64,000 nucleotides of DNA from Litoditis marina (lineage: Eukaryota > Nematoda > Chromadorea > Rhabditida > Rhabditidae). How positions within the stretch are numbered: the stretch's first letter is position 1; every line of letters starts with the position of its first letter. Where the stretch lies: the NCBI GenBank assembly GCA_964036275.1, contig CAXIWQ010000455.1:45235-109234 (forward strand), given 5' to 3'. Shown here piece by piece: positions 58,443 to 64,000 of this stretch. The notes beneath the pieces are model-generated. The model had not been told where the DNA came from and did no database searches. It worked only from the letters and a program-made list of their open reading frames with translations. Made by a program: the position numbers and the translations under genes.

Positions 58443-58639
58443 GTTTTATTATGCGATCATGCAATGAATAGGTGTCACAATTCACACTGTATTATTACAA
58501 GAGGTTTTCATCCCATTAAAGGTAACGAGTTCGGCGCCATTGAAAAACGAGTCAACTTTAAAGTGAAAGTGTGCTTTTTAAATAGCAAATCAATAATTCC
58601 ATTCTTCAATGCACGTTTGAGCTGTATTTTGATGTGCAC

Positions 58640-58995
58640 AAATATTGAAAAACTCCAGCTGCTACTCGAACGCACGGGTTCAAACTACAAACACCGGGAA
58701 CCAAACTATCTTCAACCTGAATGTCGGATTTGGACCAGTTTAGGTGAATTCCAATCATCAAGCAAGATCGATTGTTCACGAACCAGTCAACTAACCAGAA
58801 CATTGCCTTGTCGAACAAGTTGTTGACTGAATTGTGAACTTTTCGAACAAGTTTACAACTTGACTGTTGTTTTGCGAAACAGTAATGAACTCGGTTGTCA
58901 CTTTTCGAACAAGTTTCCAACTTGACTGTTGTTTCTGGACCAGTGCTTGACTTGTCATATGTCGGACAACTTTTCGCCTTGTTTAACAAGTCCTG
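58640..58995. repeat. ACTTG/ACAAG dispersed repeat, second module
   Basis: Collinear with 1-330 in its first half (CTGCTACTCGAAC, AAACTATCTTCAACCTGAA) and with 3880-4160 in its second half (CAACTTGACTGTTGTTTCTG). Confidence 0.65.
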
Positions 58996-59090
58996 AAATA
59001 GCGTTCAGTCTGCTTCGACATTTCATTTTGTCTTCTTAGTCAATCAGATTAGGTGAGTTTCTCTAGAAGTGGTTTAAGAGTACATATGAT

Positions 59091-59246
59091 AGAAGATCCC
59101 GGAGGCACTTCCACCCCGTCCTGCGTCTCTCGATTCGCGTCACCATTTCTCGTCTTTCCCATCCCGGCGGGATGTTAGAGCAGAGAAATAGCGTACGTTT
59201 GAGTAGACGCAGACTGTGATGAAGGTGCCGGGATGTTCTAGCATAC
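59091..59246. mobile_element. CTGCGTCTC MITE, copy 3
   Basis: GAAGATCCCGGAGGCACTTC at the left and GAAGGTGCCGGGATGTTCTA at the right form inverted ends, with CCTGCGTCTCTCG and GAGAAATAGCG inside. The first module lacks it at about 4200. Confidence 0.8.
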
Positions 59247-59636
59247 GGACTCATTTTTATCTGCCGGATTAGTTCTCTTCCGGTTACATTTCAAACCAAA
59301 AAGTTAGTTCGTATAATACAAACCTTACAAAGATAAATCATAGAAAAATGCACTGACGGAGCAGCGAAGTAGAGCAGTAAAGAAATAAATGTCGCCATAA
59401 TCAGTGTGCTCGAACGTACTTCACCTCTGTTATTGCGCGATTGATATGATCCATGATTGCTCGAAAGCAGTAGAAAAACGGTAGTTCAGTTTGCTCTTTG
59501 ATGTAGATCAAGTCAAACTACTTTTTCTCAAAACAACTGAATTTTAATAATGTATCACTCAAAATCAGTCATTTTTGAAGTCATAGATAAAACATCAATC
59601 CGGGAATTGATCATTTACTGCATTTTTTTCTAGAAA

Positions 59637-62199
59637 ATGGGTGACTACGAGGAATTGGGTCCTGGCGCGGGGCTCCCCGTCGACGCTCCGCCGCCGCCCG
59701 CGGCACATCCGACTAGTCCGGCACGACCGCATAGTCCGTTAGCACCGTTGAGGTATGTTATTGGGTAGAATATTGCAGAAAACTCTTGATATATATATAA
59801 AATTTCACGGTTTTTTCTGTTGTGAAACGGTATAATAGGGCAATTCTGTGCAATATACAGCCATAAGTCGTAAGTCCTGGCCAGTCCGGCAGGACCGCAT
59901 AGTCCGTTTGCACCTTTGAGGTTCGTTTATTAGAAAAGTGTTAGCATGAAACTCTTAATTTATCTGCAACTTAGGTTTAGTTCATTGGGAAACGGTAGAA
60001 CAATGTGATTCCGTGCGATTTACATCCGCAGGCCATTGGCCATAGTTAGCTGGAAGATCCCGAAACTCTCATCACATCCTGTGTCTCTCGCTCTGCCTCA
60101 CTGTTTCTCGTCTCTTACATACCAGCGGGATGTGAGAGCAGAGAAATAGCATATGTTCGAGGAGACGCAGAATCGAAAGAAGGTGCCGGGATCATCTAGC
60201 AAACGTACTCATTTTTGGCTACCCTAGGTAACATGTGAGGGCAATATAGTGTTTTTTAACTCCACTATGTGCGCAAATGAATGAATTCCAGAGCCGATGA
60301 CAATGTGAACTTGGAAAGTGAAGTCAAAGACGATCACCGGAAGAAGGGTAGAACTTTATCTGAGCATTAACCTATTGTGATGATAATTCTCAGTCTTAAC
60401 ATAGACTTGTAGACTGTAGACTAAAATTATTAGAACCACAACACATAAAATTGTTGAATTCAACCTGAACTTTTCGATGCCAGCGTTACTCACGTAAATA
60501 GACACAGGTTTTGGTAGCGCTGATGAACACGTTCGTTTCTCACAAAGCATAATTCACCTAAACGTTTGTTCCCCATTCTCGAAAAACAGTTATCGGAAAG
60601 TCAAAACAGTACCAGCAACTTTGGTAAAAAATTCCCAAAGTAAAGTTTCATATAGAAAGTTCTGAAATTTGTGAAAAAAGTAGCATGATAATAAGACGGT
60701 TCCAACTAAACTTTTTAAAATTCAAAGTAATTCACGGAATTCTGTCAATCTGTGAACGGAAACTTTTTCTTGCGCCTTGCGGTCGAAATGACACAATTTT
60801 AGTTTTCTTGTCAACGCTATGTTGGCATTTGACAATGAGATTCAGATTCTTTTGGCAAATGCTAACTGAACGGAGTTCTCTTGTCACTTGTCACCCAAAG
60901 GGATCATCTTCACCATTGTGCCAAACCGTTGAGAGGATTCGAACCCTTGGCCGTTGAGACAAAAGCAAGAGCACTACGACTACACTAAGGGAGCACCTGC
61001 GGTTGAATGGAAAAGACCGCGCTATATATAACAACACCGCAATTGTTTAGATTAACGTTGTCACCCATGAGTGTATTAAAAAGGATGATTTTATCGAAAT
61101 TTAATTAAACGTTCACACCAAAAAACATTTCAGCTTGTTAAAAGCCAGTAGCAACTTCTTGCCCAACATCGCAGATTTAAGTGTTTACGATATTCCCTTT
61201 TCCGCTTCTCGTTTTTTTTCTTTCAAAGATTCGCACCCATAATTCGATAATCTATTCTCATCCCGTTATGAAAATGCCCTTTTGGTGTGGAGGGGGTCCG
61301 GTTCGATTCCCGCATGAAGCAAAACGTTGTTGACACGTGTCAAGAAAGAGGATAGTTCTTGGCAATTGTCAGAGTTGAGCAGTGATAATATCACTTGCCA
61401 ACTGTTGAGTAGGGACAGTGTTACTTGGCAGACTTCAATATCTATGTTGGCGCTTGTCATTTGGGTTGGCTCTAATATTTCCCAGATACATCAGCAACTT
61501 TGACAAGATAATGGTTTACTTGTCCAGACCCACTCCGTTGACAATATTTTAAAACGGGAATTTTGAATAAAATTAGTTGGACCCGTCTTTAATTCTATTC
61601 ACAGGTCTGAGAAAGTCGTCTTCCGATGACTCTGTCAGCAAAAGCAAAAAGAAAGGGAAAGGGAAGAACAAAAAGAACCACAAGAAGGAAAAGGAGCATG
61701 AAGATGATAGAAAGAAGGAGAAGGGGAAGAAAAGTGATAAAAGTCACAAAAAGAAGGGATCGGTGAGTTATCAATTGTTTTATTCACGTGCTAACCTAAT
61801 TTCTCCTTTCAGCTATGATTACAATAGGTTTTTTCTGATATCATATGATTGGAGTATCACATCAAGAATAATGAAAAGTCGCGTGTAAAACCGTGCAGTG
61901 TTCTATTCAAGCATGTTATTCTATTCTCTAATGTGATGAAAATATTGCATAGATCAGGGGCTAAAGCAGTATAAAATACTATGTTATTCTGTGCTCACAA
62001 ATTGAGCTGGGTTCAATTCACATGTGTAGGAAGCTCAAAATACTATACCCTATTTGCAAACGAAAAAAAACCTTTTCAGCTGTGTTGCAAAGTTTTCGCT
62101 GGAGTGTCGCTGGCAGTTCTTCTGCTATCCGCAGTAGCGCTGATCGTCGTACTTCTACACATTTTCAGAGTGATGAAAACATTCGAATTCTTAGTATAG
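59637..62199 (+). CDS. Tail-anchored Lys-rich membrane protein, copy B' (149 aa)
   Basis: Predicted CDS join(59637..59752,60292..60347,61605..61762,62080..62199), all exon lengths equal to the copy at 4695-6237. The start MGDYEELGPGAGLPVDAPPP is identical and a TTTTTTCTAG lies four bases before the ATG. The C-terminal helix is VFAGVSLAVLLLSAVALIVV followed by LLHIFRVMKTFEFLV. Introns 1 and 2 are longer than in the first copy through insertion of a MITE and other repeats. Frame is intact, so of the three copies this and the first are likely functional. Confidence 0.87.
59881..59920 (+). pseudogene. Decayed duplicate of exon 1 end in intron 1 of copy B'
   Basis: CCAGTCCGGCAGGACCGCAT and TTTGAGGTTCG match the end of exon 1 with several changes. 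It is the counterpart of 4926-4964. Confidence 0.75.
60051..60200. mobile_element. CTGCGTCTC MITE, copy 4 (in intron 1 of B')
   Basis: GGAAGATCCCGAAACTCTCA and GAAGGTGCCGGGATCATCTA at the ends, GTGTCTCTCGCTCTGCC and AGCAGAGAAATAGC inside. The equivalent intron at 4811-5138 has no copy. Confidence 0.8.
60930..61000 (-). mobile_element. tRNA-like sequence in intron 2 of B'
   Basis: On the minus strand a B-box-like GGGTTCGAATCC and an upstream A-box-like TTAGTGTAGTCGTAG are spaced as in a tRNA, but stems are weak. A second T-arm-like GGTTCGATTCCCGC occurs at about 61295 on the plus strand. Probably a tRNA-derived element. Confidence 0.45.
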
Positions 62200-62256
62200 G
62201 TATGTCTCTGGAAAGACTTCACGTTTTTTCTCACGTTCTGCACATTTACTCCACTG

Positions 62257-62346
62257 TACTAGAAGTAGATTGAATTGTCACATCAAGTCGATATTCTAAT
62301 GATGCGTCGTGTACATGCTTCACGTGACTGTGCAATTGACTAACGC
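62257..62346. mobile_element. TATACTG-type MITE, internally deleted copy 7
   Basis: TACTAGAAGTAGATTGAATT, ATTCTAATGATGCGTCGTG and CACGTGACTGTGCAATTGAC keep both ends while the middle is missing. It is in the 3' UTR intron of B'; the first module lacks it. Confidence 0.65.
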
Positions 62347-62395
62347 AGAAACCTATTTTTTAAAATTCAACAATGATTTATCTGGAACATTCCAG

Positions 62396-62540
62396 TGCTT
62401 TTCCTCGCAACAACAGCCGCCACTCGACTCCAACTTTGTTCGATGAAAAAGTAAATTGTCAACCAGTTTCAATTCGAGCAATATACCAATACAGGGCACG
62501 GCTCGGCTACTTGATTGTATTTTGTGAGAATAAAGGTTCG
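62396..62540 (+). other. Probable spliced 3' UTR exon of copy B'
   Basis: Acceptor AACATTCCAG and TGCTTTTCCTCGCAACAACA are identical to the first module, with AATAAA at 62529-62534. Confidence 0.6.
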
Positions 62541-62963
62541 ATGTATTTTGTTGATGTATCGATGAAAATCGAGCGGAAATTTGAAATTCCCGGAAAAAAA
62601 GTTGTTTCTCCTACATTTGTGTAGTTATTAGAATTCTACGTTCACGATCTACCACGTTTTCCTCGAGTCGAAAGTTTCTGAATTTGAGATCAAAACTTCC
62701 AGCAGTACACGAGATAACCTCGCAGCCCATTTGTTTTCTGGTACAACTCATAAGATTCCCTATTTTCCGGGTACACCTGTTCACTACTGCAGTTCAAACC
62801 CAGACTGAATCTTGTGCTTTTCGTACTTGCTTGTTGGTCGAAGTAATGCAATTTGAGTTTTCCCAGAATCTGCTGGATGCAACCATAAACATTCCGAATT
62901 CGATATCTTTATTTTGCATAATATGATTTATACATGTATGTGACCGTTTCTCTTTTAATACTG

Positions 62964-63864
62964 TTTAGACCCGGGTAGCGTGGTTTTTTGTGCGATAGCC
63001 TGTCTCTTCTTTCTTCCATAAGGATTGTAGTCATGGCTGAGGCTGTCCGCAAGTAGAGCAGGCAGGCGGTTGGTAACACGTGGTACACGGCGCGGGAGGA
63101 GGGGGAGGCTCTTAAAATGTACAGTTCTGTATTTCTTCTATTATTCTTCCAATACTTGTGAATCCATGACAATCAAGCCAAGTTTACGATGAGGCTAATA
63201 GGTGCGTTGTCTTAAAGGAAGGCTGCATTAAATGCCAAATTTGGCTAACGGAATTAGCCGAAAAGGTACGAGAATCAGAGATATGCGCGCAATCAATATT
63301 CATTCACTCCTAATCATCCTCTGCGTCTCTGACAGTAAGCGAAAAGGTGGTGACATTTTGAAAACAGATCTTTGAATTGGACATTTCAGTAAGAAAAGTA
63401 CGTATATCGAAGTGTCTCAGTTCGATCATTTATTTGAAAATTCAATGCAGCCCCCCTCAACATGTTGTTTTGTTACAGTCATGGCAGAATGTTGAGTTGA
63501 CACACTTTCTCCATGACAAAATTCGAAATTAAATGTAACGTGTGTTTGTAGGTGTCTCTGTTTAACTGTACTATCAATCTGGTAGGTCACATGCGTGCAT
63601 ATTAACAAAGATATAATTCAGTTAGCTAGCGAGTAACGAGAGAGCAGGATGATTTTCAAATGCGACGGTGAACAGTGAAATGTCGTATCTCAGGTTTTCA
63701 GCTCTCCTAATTTCAAACGTCTGTTCGAAGTGACCCTGTAAACTTACAGGCTGGTTGCAAGTGTTGCACGGGGGTGGCTCGTACTGCGGCTGGCAGGTAT
63801 TACAGACGGCTGGACACGGAATCTGCGAATTGCACTGCTCCTGCTCATTCGAGTTACCGATGCA
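62964..63864 (-). pseudogene. Thrombospondin type-1 repeat gene, second copy, C-terminal part (runs off window)
   Basis: Exon complement(63748..63864) encodes CIGNSNEQEQCNSQIPCPAV and the CNTC / Pro-rich part, with one extra Ala compared with the first copy. The last exon, complement(63031..63108), keeps PPPPAPCTTCYQPPACSTCG then stops at TGA. One added base (CATGACTAC for CATACTAC) shifts the frame and removes the YYNPYGRKKR end. The acceptor is TTTTAAGAG rather than TTTGCAG. The TSP1 domains themselves lie beyond the window. Probably a decaying duplicate, or a version with a shorter tail. Confidence 0.75.
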
Positions 63865-64000
63865 CTGAAAGTATCAGAATAGAAAAGCTAAATGCAGAAA
63901 CTGAGCTGGATATTAAGAAAATCAATTGTGACTCTAATAATGTTTGGCTCAGTGCCCAACAGAAACTTTATCATGCCTCTGAAATAAGCTCGTTTCAGAC

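Overview
This window reads as nuclear DNA of a nematode, most likely a Caenorhabditis-type rhabditid. The sequence is AT-rich, with many short exons joined by GT...TTTTCAG introns. Some first exons sit just behind a TTTCAG-type site, as expected for spliced-leader trans-splicing, and miniature inverted-repeat elements are dense. There is no sign of bacterial operon structure, rRNA or CRISPR. I cannot name the species. Gene models were built by hand from splice signals, reading phase and comparison of paralogs inside the window. Exon coordinates are therefore predictions, but several are strongly supported because paralogs have the same exon sizes and phases.

Layout. The two ends of the window carry the same three-gene module. 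At 1.1-9.9 kb it is a tiny secreted-peptide gene (minus), a tail-anchored Lys-rich membrane protein gene (plus) and a thrombospondin type-1 repeat gene (minus). At 57.9-64.0 kb the same three occur in the same order and orientation; the last is damaged and runs off the window. Between them, 10.8-11.8 kb is a perfect 18-bp satellite. At 12.4-16 kb are two tandem 103-residue single-pass membrane protein genes. At 19-32.5 kb orphan exons, a 62-bp satellite and a small acidic/coiled protein gene are bracketed by two near-identical ~1.95-kb repeats. At 34.4-46.7 kb lie two tandem Cys-loop ligand-gated ion channel genes on the minus strand: one nearly complete with an apparent frameshift, one truncated. 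At 47.2-54.0 kb are three more small secreted-peptide genes around a third, frameshifted copy of the tail-anchored gene. At 54.8-57.2 kb is an inverted copy of the acidic/coiled protein locus.

The main theme is local gene duplication with repeat-driven decay. At least five gene families are present in two or more copies within 64 kb. Five small secreted-protein genes share a start exon of only five bases (ATGAR). Three of them also share a TATA-AAGCAG promoter and F-x-L-D-L-G repeats.

Repeats include a tRNA-derived SINE with five copies (one split by a nested inverted-repeat element), at least five inverted-repeat (MITE-like) families, several long foldbacks, tandem tRNA-like units inside an ion-channel intron, and elements built from short words (TCGAG, AATTGG, GGTAACC, GGCATGCC). 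Functions of the unrecognised families are not known to me and are not guessed.
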